From NCBI RefSeq assembly GCF_002259405.1, contig NZ_NPFW01000020.1:62001-126000 (forward strand): DNA of 64,000 nt, written 5' to 3'. The position numbers and the translations under genes are program-made. Under the pieces are notes generated by a model. It saw nothing but the letters and a program-made list of their open reading frames with translations. It ran no database searches and was not told the DNA's origin. The DNA is from Rhodococcus sp. 14-2483-1-2 (GTDB lineage: Bacteria > Actinomycetota > Actinomycetes > Mycobacteriales > Mycobacteriaceae). Below, piece after piece: positions 20,469-29,352 of this stretch. Numbering within the stretch: the first letter of the stretch is position 1; every line of letters starts with the position of its first letter.

Positions 20469-21445
20469 CCTTGCCTGTCGACCGCATCCGTGGGCGCACA
20501 TCCGACGGCGAATTGCCGTCGATAGGCCGTCGGTGTCACCGCGAATGCAGAGCGGAAGTTCTGACGCAGGGTGACGGCGCTGCCGAATCCGCACAGGGCA
20601 GCGATGTTCTCGATACTGCGGTCGGTCGTTTCGAGCAGGCTCCGAGCTTCCTCGAGGCGCTTGTCCAGCACCCAGCGAGCCGGCGTGGACCCCGTCTCGA
20701 GCTGAAACTGACGGATGAAGCTGCGTCGGCTCATGCGCGCGTGTTCGGCAAGTCGCTCGATGGGTAACGGCTCGTCGAGTCGTTCGAGTGCCCAGCTCAG
20801 GACGTCGGCGATCGCAGTGTCTCCCGACGCCTCGATGACCGGACGTTCGATGTACTGCGCCTGACCGCCGTCTCGATGGGGTGCGACCACCAGACTGCGC
20901 GCTACCCGCGTCGCGGCGGCCGAACCGAGGTGCTTGCGCACGATATGCAGGCAGGAATCGATCGACGAAGCAGTGCCTGCGGAGGTCATCACGTCGCCGT
21001 GGTCGATGTAGAGCACCGACTCTTCGAGGACGTTCTGCGAGTTGCGTTCGCGCAGTTCGGGCATCTTGGTCCAGTGCGTGACGGCGGGCCGGCCAGCCAG
21101 CAACCCGGTGTCTGCGACGGCGAACGAGCCGAGGCAGAGACCCGCGATTTCTGCGCCTCGCATATGTGCCCCACGGAGTGCGTTCGAGAGGTCAGTGCGT
21201 ATGTAAGGCAACGACTCCGGCCACGACGTCACGATGACGATGTCAGCCCAGTCGACGGTATCGGGGCCAGCGATGTCGCCAACCGGGAAGCCCTCCTCAG
21301 TGCGGATCGAACCGGCTTCGTCGGACCACACTCGCGTCTCCCAATCCGGAGCGAGTCCGAGTCGAGTCACCTCACCGAACACCATCAACGGCGCGGCGAG
21401 ATGGAACATGGTGATGCCGTCGAACGCGTAGAGCGCGATCCGCAT
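20465..21445 (-). CDS. GlxA family transcriptional regulator (DJ-1/PfpI + AraC HTH)
   Basis: In this 326-residue regulator an N-terminal DJ-1/PfpI-like domain ([20 protein letters not shown] ... [25 protein letters not shown]) precedes a C-terminal AraC helix-turn-helix ([10 protein letters not shown] ... [30 protein letters not shown]). The Cys in AGLCLGSF is at the nucleophile-elbow position of the amidase-like domain. It is divergent from the isochorismatase-family gene, a common pairing for GlxA-type regulators, and upstream-coupled to the cyclase gene. Confidence 0.9.
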   Translation of the reverse strand: MRIALYAFDGITMFHLAAPLMVFGEVTRLGLAPDWETRVWSDEAGSIRTEEGFPVGDIAGPDTVDWADIVIVTSWPESLPYIRTDLSNALRGAHMRGAEIAGLCLGSFAVADTGLLAGRPAVTHWTKMPELRERNSQNVLEESVLYIDHGDVMTSAGTASSIDSCLHIVRKHLGSAAATRVARSLVVAPHRDGGQAQYIERPVIEASGDTAIADVLSWALERLDEPLPIERLAEHARMSRRSFIRQFQLETGSTPARWVLDKRLEEARSLLETTDRSIENIAALCGFGSAVTLRQNFRSAFAVTPTAYRRQFAVGCAPTDAVDRQG

Positions 21446-21568
21446 GGCGTCTCCGATCTCGAATGTTGGCGCAAATCAATCGAAAGTATGCATCCGTGCC
21501 ACTCGTGAACGCAAGGTGCGCACCGGAGGATAAGAAGCGACCGAGAACGCCAGTCGAAGGAGAACATC

Positions 21569-22201
21569 ATGACCGCACCGCGCAGAGCATTGATCGTCAT
21601 CGACGTCCAGCAGGAGTACTTCGAGGGTGTGTTGCAGATTCAGTACCCGCCCAGAAGGGAGTCGTTGGCCAACATCGTACGGGCGATCGAAGCCGCTGCG
21701 GCACAGGATCTTCCCGTCGCGATCGTGCAGCACGAGATGCCCGACGGCGCACCCGCGTTCGTGAAGGGCACCCCGACCTACGAACTGCACCCCGACATCC
21801 AGGCGCTCGTGCAGCCGTCCTTCGAGCGAGTCGAGAAGAAGTACAGCAGCGTGTTCGCCGGGACCGGCGTCGCGAAGTGGTTGCAGAGCAACGACATCGA
21901 TACCGTCACGATCGTCGGCTACATGACCAACAACTGCGACCTCGCCTCCAGCGCCGACGCCGAGGTACTGGACCTTAACGTCGAGATCCTGTCCGACGCC
22001 ACCGGCGCGATCAATCTCTCGAACGAGGCGGGCACCGTCTCGGCGGAGCAACTGCACAAGGCGTTGATGGTGCTCCTGCAATCGAACTTCGCAGCAGTGG
22101 CGTCCACTGACCAGTGGGTCGACGCAGTCAAGAACGGAAATGGGCTCACTGCAAACAATCTGGTGGTCTCGGCAGCGCAGGGCAACGACGCGGTGGCCTG
22201 A
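21569..22201 (+). CDS. isochorismatase-family cysteine hydrolase
   Basis: The 210-residue hydrolase has the family triad visible as Asp12 (VIDVQQEYF), Lys90/91 (ERVEKKYSSVF) and Cys123 (GYMTNNC). This family includes nicotinamidases, ureidoacrylate amidases and N-carbamoyl hydrolases. The GYMTNNC loop suggests a C-N hydrolase acting on a small amide. The start has GAAGGAG upstream. It is divergent from a GlxA-type regulator, its probable activator. A strong hairpin follows. Confidence 0.88.
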   Translation: MTAPRRALIVIDVQQEYFEGVLQIQYPPRRESLANIVRAIEAAAAQDLPVAIVQHEMPDGAPAFVKGTPTYELHPDIQALVQPSFERVEKKYSSVFAGTGVAKWLQSNDIDTVTIVGYMTNNCDLASSADAEVLDLNVEILSDATGAINLSNEAGTVSAEQLHKALMVLLQSNFAAVASTDQWVDAVKNGNGLTANNLVVSAAQGNDAVA

Positions 22202-22251
22202 CACTGTTCGGTTCGACGCTCAGTCGGACAACAAGATGCAGACCGATTCGC

Positions 22252-22292
22252 ACCATTGAGCCCGGGGCCTCTCGGTCCCCGGGCTCAATGGT
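22252..22292. terminator. bidirectional terminator between convergent transcripts
   Basis: A perfect 16-bp stem (ACCATTGAGCCCGGGG / CCCCGGGCTCAATGGT) with a 9-base loop lies between the isochorismatase-family gene and the 3' end of the catabolic operon. Short T-rich sequence follows on the plus strand. Confidence 0.8.
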
Positions 22293-22322
22293 TGTGCGTC
22301 TTTCACGGTTTCGAACCCGGGC

Positions 22323-23576
22323 TTATGCCTCGACGCGCGTGTCTGCTCGCTGCGCCACACGAACTCTGCCGAGGGCCACGACGACGAGAAGCGCTCCGAA
22401 TACGGGAATGCAGGCGAGCAACACGATAGTGCTGGTCGAAGTGCCGAGACCGATGAGCGCCCCGCCGACTATGGGTCCGACGACCGATCCCAGCCGTCCC
22501 ATCGACGAGGTCCATCCGACGCCCGTCGCGGCGGTGCGTTGGGGGTAGATCGAGACAGCGACCGCTGCCTGGCCGATCATTCCCGCCTGAAGACCGAGGC
22601 CGACGCCACCGAACACGATAAGCAGGAGGGCCTTGTCCGGTCCGAGGAACGCCGAGATGACAAGGAAGACAATCGCCGCAGCGGTGGTACCGGCGAGGAC
22701 TGAGGTCATCCTGAACTTCGTGGCACAGACGATCAATATCCCTGCGCCGATGATGCTGCCGACGCCGAGTGCCGCCGAGCCCAACGGTGCCAGTCCGGTA
22801 CTGAAGCCGTAGCTGGTGAGCAAAGTCGGCAGCCACGAAGAGAAGATGTAGAAGACCGAGAACACGAGGAACGAGAAGACCCACAGCAGCAGCGTCCGCG
22901 TGCGGACGTCCGGGTCGAAGAGACGAGCGACGGATGCGCTGTGCTTGGCATCGGCGACAGGGACGTCTCCGATGACCGTGCGCTCGTCGGGAAGTTTGAA
23001 CCACAGGAACGGGAACAGGATTGCCGATGCAATGGCACCGGCGATGAAGACCGAGGGCCAGCCGAAGTTACGTACCAGCTGGCTGCCGGCGACACCGGCA
23101 ATCAAAGCGCCGAGCGAGATACCCATGGTCACGAACACTGCGATCGACTGACGAAGACGTGCCGGGTTCAGTGCTGTCGTCTGGGCTACTGCAGCGGGCA
23201 TGACCGCTCCGAGTCCGAGGCCGGTGATGAACCGCAGAGCGGTGAGTTCGACTATCGACCCAGCCCATGCGGTGAGCAGGGAACCCACGGTGAACACCGC
23301 GACCGCCACCAGGATGACGTTGCGGCAACCGAACCGTGCGGTGAGTCGTCCCACCGCGATGTAGCCGAAAGCCACACCGAGACTGGTCAATGCCAGCGCG
23401 GGTGTGAAATGCGACGGTGCCACGCCCCAATCTGCAGAGAGAGCAGGTACGGACAAGCCTAGTGCGATCGTGTCGTAGCCGTCGAGCACGACGGCGATGA
23501 AGGCCAGCGTCAACGCCGACCAGTTGGGTCGGGTGATGGGAGGGGCGGGATTTCTGGTCATGGTCGGTCCGCTCAT
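22323..23576 (-). CDS. MFS transporter, aromatic acid:H+ symporter type
   Basis: The 417-residue, 12-helix major facilitator has the AAHS-family signature DGYDTIALGLSVPAL in helix 1, GYIAVGRLTARFGCRN in the loop 2-3 motif, and FSSWLPTLL in helix 7. Members import benzoate, protocatechuate, 4-hydroxybenzoate and similar acids. GAGGACG precedes the ATG. It is the last gene of the minus-strand catabolic operon and gives the best hint that the substrate is an aromatic acid. Confidence 0.9.
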   Translation of the reverse strand: MSGPTMTRNPAPPITRPNWSALTLAFIAVVLDGYDTIALGLSVPALSADWGVAPSHFTPALALTSLGVAFGYIAVGRLTARFGCRNVILVAVAVFTVGSLLTAWAGSIVELTALRFITGLGLGAVMPAAVAQTTALNPARLRQSIAVFVTMGISLGALIAGVAGSQLVRNFGWPSVFIAGAIASAILFPFLWFKLPDERTVIGDVPVADAKHSASVARLFDPDVRTRTLLLWVFSFLVFSVFYIFSSWLPTLLTSYGFSTGLAPLGSAALGVGSIIGAGILIVCATKFRMTSVLAGTTAAAIVFLVISAFLGPDKALLLIVFGGVGLGLQAGMIGQAAVAVSIYPQRTAATGVGWTSSMGRLGSVVGPIVGGALIGLGTSTSTIVLLACIPVFGALLVVVALGRVRVAQRADTRVEA

Positions 23577-23617
23577 TATGCGTCCTCGATGTGTAGGTCG
23601 ACGCTGGATGCGCCGAA

Positions 23618-24031
23618 TCAGCTGATTCGTGCGTCCGCGGTGCGGACGACGGGAATGAAACCGTGAGCCTCGATCTCGACACTGAGTTCGGGCTCGACAA
23701 GCGCCGACACCTCGACGAGGGTCGAACAGGGAAGGTCACCGCGGAACACGCCGCCGCGTGCCCGGCTGACGGCGGCCTTGTCGGCCATATCGGTGAGGTA
23801 GATCCGCAGCGTCACAATGTCGTCGACGCGTGCGCCGCAGGCCACGACGAGGGCTCCGATGCGCCGGAACGCCTCGACGGCCTGAAGATAGGGGTCCGAC
23901 CCGCCGACCGGACCAGATGGTGTGCCCGCGTGCATGCCGGACAGAAAGAACTGGTCACCCACGACGCGGGCGTTGCTGAACATCCCGGGTCGAGGTGGTT
24001 CGGCAACGTCCGGGTGGGTTTCCCGTGTCAT
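23618..24031 (-). CDS. RidA/YjgF family protein (lacks the RidA arginine)
   Basis: The 137-residue RidA-fold protein has FFLSGMHAGT, DIVTLRIYLTDMADK and LVEVSALVEPELSVEIEAHGF. At the position of the arginine (Arg105 of E. coli RidA) that hydrolyses enamine/imine intermediates it has Ser (PCSTLVEV instead of PARSxVEV). It is therefore a divergent Rid-family member and may act on another intermediate. It overlaps the upstream 110-residue gene by four bases. Confidence 0.85.
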   Translation of the reverse strand: MTRETHPDVAEPPRPGMFSNARVVGDQFFLSGMHAGTPSGPVGGSDPYLQAVEAFRRIGALVVACGARVDDIVTLRIYLTDMADKAAVSRARGGVFRGDLPCSTLVEVSALVEPELSVEIEAHGFIPVVRTADARIS

Positions 24032-24360
24032 GACGAGAGAGCCCTGCTGCGGTCGTCGGATTCACGGGTGAGGCGTTCGCGGACGGGCACGAAGTCGTAG
24101 GTCGGATAGAACTCCGTGGCGAATGTGCCCCATGCCCGGCGCTCGATTTCGACGTTGACGGTGGACAGTCGATGGGCGGGCAACCGTAGGGTGACGATCT
24201 GCCCGATGCCCATCGCGACTACCCACGACACGACCTCGCAGCCCTCGGGCGGAAACCCGTGCCACCAGTCGTTGTCGTCCAGTCGTCCCTGAAGCTGCTC
24301 CAGATTCTGAGTCTGGTCGTGCCGCAGCAGGACCGTCAGCATCAAAGTGTTTTCATTCAT
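24028..24360 (-). CDS. conserved hypothetical protein of a catabolic operon (110 aa)
   Basis: The product is a soluble 110-residue protein with no signal or membrane segment. The ordered pattern TLMLTVLLRHDQTQNLEQL, FPPEGCEVVSWVVAMGIGQI and AWGTFATEFYPTYDFVPV looks like a small ferredoxin-like alpha/beta fold with paired beta strands. I recognise the type only as a companion of aromatic oxygenase genes and give no function. It overlaps both neighbours by four bases (ATGA), so it is strictly coupled to the Rieske oxygenase. Confidence 0.75.
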   Translation of the reverse strand: MNENTLMLTVLLRHDQTQNLEQLQGRLDDNDWWHGFPPEGCEVVSWVVAMGIGQIVTLRLPAHRLSTVNVEIERRAWGTFATEFYPTYDFVPVRERLTRESDDRSRALSS

Positions 24361-25439
24361 GCGTTGACGCTCGACAGCTTCTCTGCCTGGGCGAGCGCGT
24401 CGGCGCGATACAGTCGCCTGATGCGCGCGACGCCCAGATCGTGCTGGTACAGGTGCTCTTCTCTATCAGCGTCCGACGCAAGCACTTCCAGTACCGCGCG
24501 GTCCTGCTCGAGCACCTGCCAGTGCTTCTCCTCGAGAACGGTGCGGTACAGGAACCGCCAGGATTCGCGCTCCCAGTCACTGACCCGCCGGGTGCGCCAG
24601 TGGAAGATCGCCGAGTTCTCGCGGTCGATCGGTGTACTCATGCCGACGATGCCGAAGACGCCTCCGGGCCCAGCGCCGGGACCGTAAGGGATCTCCAGAT
24701 CGACGAAATCCATCGATCCACGAACGAATTCGACCCAGTCGAAGTTCACACCGCGTTGGTCGGTCTTCTCGAAGAAGAACCCGCGATCGGTCTCGCGAAT
24801 TCGGAAGCGCGCAGAAACGTCGCCACCGAACATCGAATGCGAGTCTCGGTGCAGGAATGCGCCGTGCATCGGATCCAAGACGTTGTCCATGTAGAACCGC
24901 CACGGCCCAGCCCATTCGGCGTAGTTGGGAAACCACGACACCTCGGGGTCGGCCAACCGATCGGGAAGTACGAACGGCGTCGGGACCGAGTCGTTGGTCA
25001 GCGGTACGAACGCGAAGATGGTGTCCGCGGCTTCCACGACGTCGAGACTGACGGTGGCTCGACGGCCCTCCAATGCGCAACCGGGCATGCCGGGAACAGA
25101 CACGACGGTTCCGGTTCCGTCCACCTGCACGCCGTGATACATGCATGCGATGCGGTCGCCGAGGTGTTGACCGACCGACAGCGGAGCACTGCGGTGTGGG
25201 CAGCGGTCTTCGAGCATGCGGACGGTTCCCTGTGCGTCCCGGAACAGCACCCAGTCGACGTCGAGGCGGCGGACGGGCACCATCGCACCCGCTTCGACCA
25301 TGTGCGACGGCAGGATCGGGTACCAGCGGTCGCGGATACCGGTGGCGGCGATGTCCTCGGCGTCCAGGTGCCGACGGGTTCCGACGGCGTAGGTCGGGCC
25401 GGAGCGGCGACCGGTCGGACGAGCTTCGGTGGTGGTCAT
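24357..25439 (-). CDS. Rieske non-haem iron oxygenase, PobA/VanA type
   Basis: The 360-residue terminal oxygenase has Rieske ligands Cys80-x-His82 and Cys99-x2-His102. Its mononuclear iron site lies in DNVLDPMHGAFLHRDSH (Asp...His...His). Size and single-subunit organisation fit the oxygenases that demethylate or hydroxylate aromatic acids with a VanB-type reductase. Such a reductase is encoded upstream in the operon at 31168-32118, about 6 kb away on the same transcript. Expected reaction: O2 activation for mono- or dihydroxylation or O-demethylation of an aromatic substrate. Confidence 0.92.
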   Translation of the reverse strand: MTTTEARPTGRRSGPTYAVGTRRHLDAEDIAATGIRDRWYPILPSHMVEAGAMVPVRRLDVDWVLFRDAQGTVRMLEDRCPHRSAPLSVGQHLGDRIACMYHGVQVDGTGTVVSVPGMPGCALEGRRATVSLDVVEAADTIFAFVPLTNDSVPTPFVLPDRLADPEVSWFPNYAEWAGPWRFYMDNVLDPMHGAFLHRDSHSMFGGDVSARFRIRETDRGFFFEKTDQRGVNFDWVEFVRGSMDFVDLEIPYGPGAGPGGVFGIVGMSTPIDRENSAIFHWRTRRVSDWERESWRFLYRTVLEEKHWQVLEQDRAVLEVLASDADREEHLYQHDLGVARIRRLYRADALAQAEKLSSVNA

Positions 25440-25440
25440 C

Positions 25441-25674
25441 TCATTTCCCCAATCTGCGCATCTCGGCGCGGAAGTTGTCGGCGGTCCACGGACCGCCGTC
25501 CGGCCCGTGCAGGCCGAGTTCGTTCAGGCCGGCGACGACGCCGTCCAGGGTGTCGACTCCGCCGGAGTAGATCTCGCTCAGCGAGCCGGCGAGCTTGCGC
25601 TCGTACGGCGTGATCGGCTGCGGGTGGGTCTGGTGTGTTTCCAGATACGGCTCGCGGGCTGTGCGAGTGATCAT
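25441..25674 (-). CDS. small recombinase-like helix-turn-helix protein (77 aa)
   Basis: The 77-residue protein has its conserved part near the C-terminus: LDGVVAGLNELGLHGPDGG, then PWTADNFRAEMRRLGK. This resembles the helix-turn-helix seen in serine-recombinase-type proteins, where a similar segment reads new-target DNA. There is no recombinase catalytic domain. It is tightly coupled (four-base overlap upstream, one base from the Rieske gene), so a role tied to the oxygenase is likelier than DNA recombination. The ATG at 25674 has a good upstream GGAGCG. Confidence 0.7.
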   Translation of the reverse strand: MITRTAREPYLETHQTHPQPITPYERKLAGSLSEIYSGGVDTLDGVVAGLNELGLHGPDGGPWTADNFRAEMRRLGK

Positions 25675-26132
25675 CGGAACGCTCCTTCGACGAGGGGAGT
25701 GGGCGGGGTGAGTGCTGTTCCGGAACGGAGCGCCAGACCTTCGGCGATGGTGACGAAGGAGGACGTCCACTCGTGGAACGACTCTCGGTTACCGGTGTGG
25801 ACGGGGGTGACTGCATCGTCGATGACGACAAAAACCGCGTTCTCGATGTCCCCGGCGAGTCGTTGCGGGATGGTCAGATCGGTGGTGGGCTCCGGTGCCG
25901 ACGCGATGACGAGCGTCGGAACCGTCACCGACGCAAGTAGGTACGCATGCTGCTCGACGTCGAATGTCGGGTCGGCGAGAATCAGGCTCAGAACGGTCTC
26001 CGGGTGGGTCACGGCAAGCTCGATGGCGGCGTGGGCGTCGGTGCCCGCTGCGAAGACATGCGTCGGAACGGCTGCCGCGACGGCCATCTGGGCATCGTCG
26101 TCCCACCACCTCACGGCTGCAACGGTGCTCAT
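25671..26132 (-). CDS. short degenerate alpha/beta-hydrolase-like protein (153 aa)
   Basis: The 153-residue protein matches only the C-terminal two thirds of an alpha/beta hydrolase: AIELAVTHPETVLSLILADP, then VPTLVIASAPEP and FHEWTSSFVTIAEG. The nucleophile elbow, normally GxSxG, reads GTDAH, so the Ser is replaced by Asp. The N-terminal strands with the oxyanion hole are absent. It cannot be a normal hydrolase; a structural or regulatory role in the operon is possible. It overlaps both neighbours by four bases. Confidence 0.65.
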   Translation of the reverse strand: MSTVAAVRWWDDDAQMAVAAAVPTHVFAAGTDAHAAIELAVTHPETVLSLILADPTFDVEQHAYLLASVTVPTLVIASAPEPTTDLTIPQRLAGDIENAVFVVIDDAVTPVHTGNRESFHEWTSSFVTIAEGLALRSGTALTPPTPLVEGAFR

Positions 26133-27796
26133 CGCTCGACCTCGTTCGGCACGTGAACGGGCGGGACGAACGGCCCCGGTGTGGGTTCTACCGAGGCGAC
26201 GTCGATCTCGATGATGCTCGGCCCGGTGCGACCCACCGCTTCGGTCAACGCGTCGGCGAAGGTCTCGACGCGTTGGATCAGCCGATGCGGAATGTCCAGA
26301 GACGCCGCGAGCAGGTCGAAGCGCGGAGTGTGCAGGTCGACACCGGATCGACGAAACCCGTTCGCTTCCTGCATGTTCCGAAGAACGCCGTAGCCACCGT
26401 CGTTGAATACGACCACGATGACGTGCGCGTTCGAGCCCGCGAGCGAGGCCAGCTCACCCAGGTGCACCGCGATTCCTCCGTCGCCGACCATGACCAACGT
26501 GGGTGCATCACGTCGACCGTGAGCGGCTCCTATGCCCATCGCCAGGCCCTGGCCGATGCCACCGCCCAACGGGAAGATATTGGTCTCGCGCTCGAGTATC
26601 GGCAGCAGGCGGTTGCCCCACTGGCTGGACGGGATTGTGACATCTCGGGCGATCGGCGAGCTGTCGGGCAGGATCGAGCGTATGGCCGCACAGATGTCGG
26701 CATAGCCGCCGATGTACTCGGTCAGATCACTGCGTACGGACTCGCGGACATCGGTGACCCGCGCTGCCCAACCTGGCTGTGAGGCAACGCGATCAGCGAG
26801 AGAGGCCAGAACGGTCCTGGCATCTCCGACGATCCCGACGGTGGCAGGGTAGACCCGGCCGATTGTGGACGGCTCGACGTCGATCTGAATGATGTTGTCA
26901 GGCAGGGACAAGCTGTACGACGCGGTCTCGTTGGACCGAAAGTGGGTGCCGACCGCAATGAGAAGGTCGGAATCGGCGAGCAGAGCGCGCCCCTGCGGCG
27001 TCGTCGCGAAGTTGCCGATGACGAGGGGGTCGGTCTCGGGCACGATGCCGCGGCCGGAGTTGCTGGTGACGATGCCGGCTCCGACTCGATGCGCGAGCTC
27101 GGTGAGTTCGGGGCCTGCGCCTGCTGCTCCGCCTCCGAGCCAGAACAGGGGAGCGTTCGCCGCATCGATCAGCTCGACTGCGCGTGCGATCGTGTCGGCG
27201 TCGGCAACCGGCGCGGGAACGTCGGTCATCTCGAAAGGACGTTGCTTCTCGGGGGTCGCCAGGTACTGCAGATCGCTGGGCCACTCGATGCTGGCTGGGC
27301 CCGTGGGTGCCGATCGAATGCGGCGGATCGCGGTCTCGAGCTCTACCGCAACGTCTTTGACGTCGTTTATGGTGACACTGTGCACCGACACTGCGTCGAG
27401 CAGTTGCGGCTGCTTCGGGAATTCGTGGATGACTCCGCGGCTCGGTGTCGGCCGATTCGGTGCCAGGAATTCGGTCTCGATCTGCCCGGTGATGTGCAGA
27501 ACCCGGCTCCCGGCCGTCAGCGCCTCGATCATCGATCCCGCTGCGTTGCCGGCCCCCGTTCCGGTGCTCGTCAGCGCGACGCCGATGCCGCCGGTGACTC
27601 GGGCATACGCGTCGGCGGCGTTGACCGCAGCTGCTTCGTGCCGCATCTCGACGAACTCGAGGTCACGATCGACGGCTTCGACGAGGGGAAGATTGTGGAT
27701 GCTGATGACGCCGAACGCGGTGGTGACGCCGTGGCGCCGCATCACGTCGACGAGTACGTCACCGCCCGTGCGTCGGACGACTGCTTCTTCTGTCAT
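26129..27796 (-). CDS. thiamine diphosphate-dependent enzyme (acetolactate synthase/benzoylformate decarboxylase superfamily)
   Basis: The 555-residue enzyme has the three usual domains. The Pyr domain carries the catalytic Glu in FVEMRHEAAAVNAADAYAR (about residue 52), the central domain contains LFWLGGGAAGAG, and the PP domain contains GDGGIAVHLGEL...FNDGGYG, which binds Mg-ThDP. It decarboxylates a 2-oxo acid or ligates its acyl unit. In this operon it could act on a keto acid released after ring cleavage. It overlaps the downstream small gene by four bases. The precise substrate cannot be read from the sequence. Confidence 0.88.
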   Translation of the reverse strand: MTEEAVVRRTGGDVLVDVMRRHGVTTAFGVISIHNLPLVEAVDRDLEFVEMRHEAAAVNAADAYARVTGGIGVALTSTGTGAGNAAGSMIEALTAGSRVLHITGQIETEFLAPNRPTPSRGVIHEFPKQPQLLDAVSVHSVTINDVKDVAVELETAIRRIRSAPTGPASIEWPSDLQYLATPEKQRPFEMTDVPAPVADADTIARAVELIDAANAPLFWLGGGAAGAGPELTELAHRVGAGIVTSNSGRGIVPETDPLVIGNFATTPQGRALLADSDLLIAVGTHFRSNETASYSLSLPDNIIQIDVEPSTIGRVYPATVGIVGDARTVLASLADRVASQPGWAARVTDVRESVRSDLTEYIGGYADICAAIRSILPDSSPIARDVTIPSSQWGNRLLPILERETNIFPLGGGIGQGLAMGIGAAHGRRDAPTLVMVGDGGIAVHLGELASLAGSNAHVIVVVFNDGGYGVLRNMQEANGFRRSGVDLHTPRFDLLAASLDIPHRLIQRVETFADALTEAVGRTGPSIIEIDVASVEPTPGPFVPPVHVPNEVER

Positions 27797-27823
27797 GTCT
27801 CTCTCCTGAGAATGTTCGGGTCG

Positions 27824-28606
27824 CTAGACGTAGCGGTGGACGCCGCCGCCGACGTCGAGGGATGCGCCGGTGATGTAGCTGCTGAGCGGCGAGAGGAGCG
27901 TGGTGATGGGGAAAGCGAGCTCGTCCGCGGTGCCGAAGCGTCCGAGTCCGATGCCTCGATCCGCAGCGATCTCGGCGCTCCACTCGTCGAAATCGAGCGC
28001 GGTGTCGCTGTCGGTGTAGCGGCGCTGCCACTGTCCGGTGTCGACCAGACCGAGCAGGACGGAATTGACGCGGATGTTGTCCGCAGCCAGATCCTGCGCG
28101 AGTGAACGGGAAAGGTTGAGCAGACCGGCCCGCGCGGCGGCGGTGATCGCCAGCCGCGATTCCGGCTGTCGGGAGAGGATCGCGTTGACGACGACGATCG
28201 CCCCCGAATCCGACGACGCCAGTGCCTTCTTCGCCGCCCGGACTACATTGAGCGCTCCGAAGATCTTGAGATCGAACTCTTCTCGGATCTGGTCGTCGGT
28301 TGTCTGGTCGATCGTGCTCATCAGCGAGCGGCCTGCGTTACAGACCAGGCCGTCGAGGCCGCCGAGGCTGTCGACTGCGTGAGAGACGAAGTTCTCGACC
28401 GACTGTCTGTCCGTCACGTCGCACGAGAAGGTGAACACGTCGGTACTGGCCGCCAGCTCCGAAGTCGCCTCGCGTAGCCGATCCTCGTCGCGGGCGCACA
28501 GGGCAAGCCGTGCACCCTCACCCGCGAGCATCGTTGCCGTCGCGAGACCGATGCCCGAGCTGGCACCGGTGATCAGGATTCGTCGGTCTTTCAACTGCAG
28601 ATCCAT
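27824..28606 (-). CDS. short-chain dehydrogenase/reductase with altered active site
   Basis: The 260-residue SDR has an intact cofactor motif (LITGASSGIG) and the NAG motif (VCNAGRS). The catalytic YxxxK is replaced by TAAAR (segment LAITAAARAGLLNL). The Tyr proton donor and the Lys are therefore missing, which makes normal carbonyl reduction doubtful. It may bind cofactor or partner without redox chemistry, or use other residues. The ATG at 28606 has TGAGGAG upstream. It lies 11 bases after another SDR that is intact. Confidence 0.85.
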   Translation of the reverse strand: MDLQLKDRRILITGASSGIGLATATMLAGEGARLALCARDEDRLREATSELAASTDVFTFSCDVTDRQSVENFVSHAVDSLGGLDGLVCNAGRSLMSTIDQTTDDQIREEFDLKIFGALNVVRAAKKALASSDSGAIVVVNAILSRQPESRLAITAAARAGLLNLSRSLAQDLAADNIRVNSVLLGLVDTGQWQRRYTDSDTALDFDEWSAEIAADRGIGLGRFGTADELAFPITTLLSPLSSYITGASLDVGGGVHRYV

Positions 28607-28617
28607 GGGTGTGCTCC

Positions 28618-29352
28618 TCAGCGGAAGATGAAGCCGCCGTCGACGACGATGGTTTGCCCGGTGACGAACGCTGCGTCGTCGGACAGCAGGAAACGGACGA
28701 CGCCCGAGACGTCCTCGGGAGTCTGTTCGCGGTTCAAGGCTCGGCCCTCGGTGTATGTGCGGTAGCGGATGTCGGGAACGTTCTCGGTCGCCTCCACCCG
28801 GATGAGCCCGGGCGCAACAGCATTCACCCGGACGCCGAAGTCGCCGGCATCTCGTGCCATCGATCTGGTCATGCCGATCACTGCAGCCTTGGACGAGACG
28901 TAGTGCACCAAGCGCGGCGACCCGTACATCGCGACATCGGATGCGATGTTGACGATCGCGCCCGTCGACTTCGCGATGGCGGGCCACAGGTACTTCGACA
29001 CCGCCCATGTACCGCGAATGTTGACGGAGGTGACACGCTCGAACTCGGACTCGTCGAGATCGAAGAATGTCTTGCCACCGACACCGTCTGCGATCGCGGC
29101 ATTGTTGACCAGACCGGTCACGTGCTCCGCACTCACGCGCTCTGCGAGGGAGCGGACGGAATCACTGTCACCGATGTCGGTCACCACGGCCTCGGCGTCG
29201 TACCCGTTGTGACGCAGGGCTTCTGCGCACTCGTGGGCAGTGTCGGGATTCCGTTCGGCGATGACCACTCGGTTGCCGTCGCTGCAGAGTCGTTCGGCGA
29301 TGGATCGGCCGAGTCCGCGGCCGCCGCCGGTGACGACAATGGTTCCGGTCAT
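28618..29352 (-). CDS. short-chain dehydrogenase/reductase
   Basis: The classical 244-residue SDR has VVTGGGRGLGRS (cofactor), VNNAAI, the catalytic Ser in IASD and Tyr/Lys in HYVSSK, and the VNAVAPGLI loop and GGF ending typical of FabG-like enzymes. It probably oxidises a dihydrodiol or alcohol intermediate, the usual job of an SDR next to a Rieske oxygenase. It overlaps the upstream hydrolase gene by four bases. Confidence 0.92.
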   Translation of the reverse strand: MTGTIVVTGGGRGLGRSIAERLCSDGNRVVIAERNPDTAHECAEALRHNGYDAEAVVTDIGDSDSVRSLAERVSAEHVTGLVNNAAIADGVGGKTFFDLDESEFERVTSVNIRGTWAVSKYLWPAIAKSTGAIVNIASDVAMYGSPRLVHYVSSKAAVIGMTRSMARDAGDFGVRVNAVAPGLIRVEATENVPDIRYRTYTEGRALNREQTPEDVSGVVRFLLSDDAAFVTGQTIVVDGGFIFR

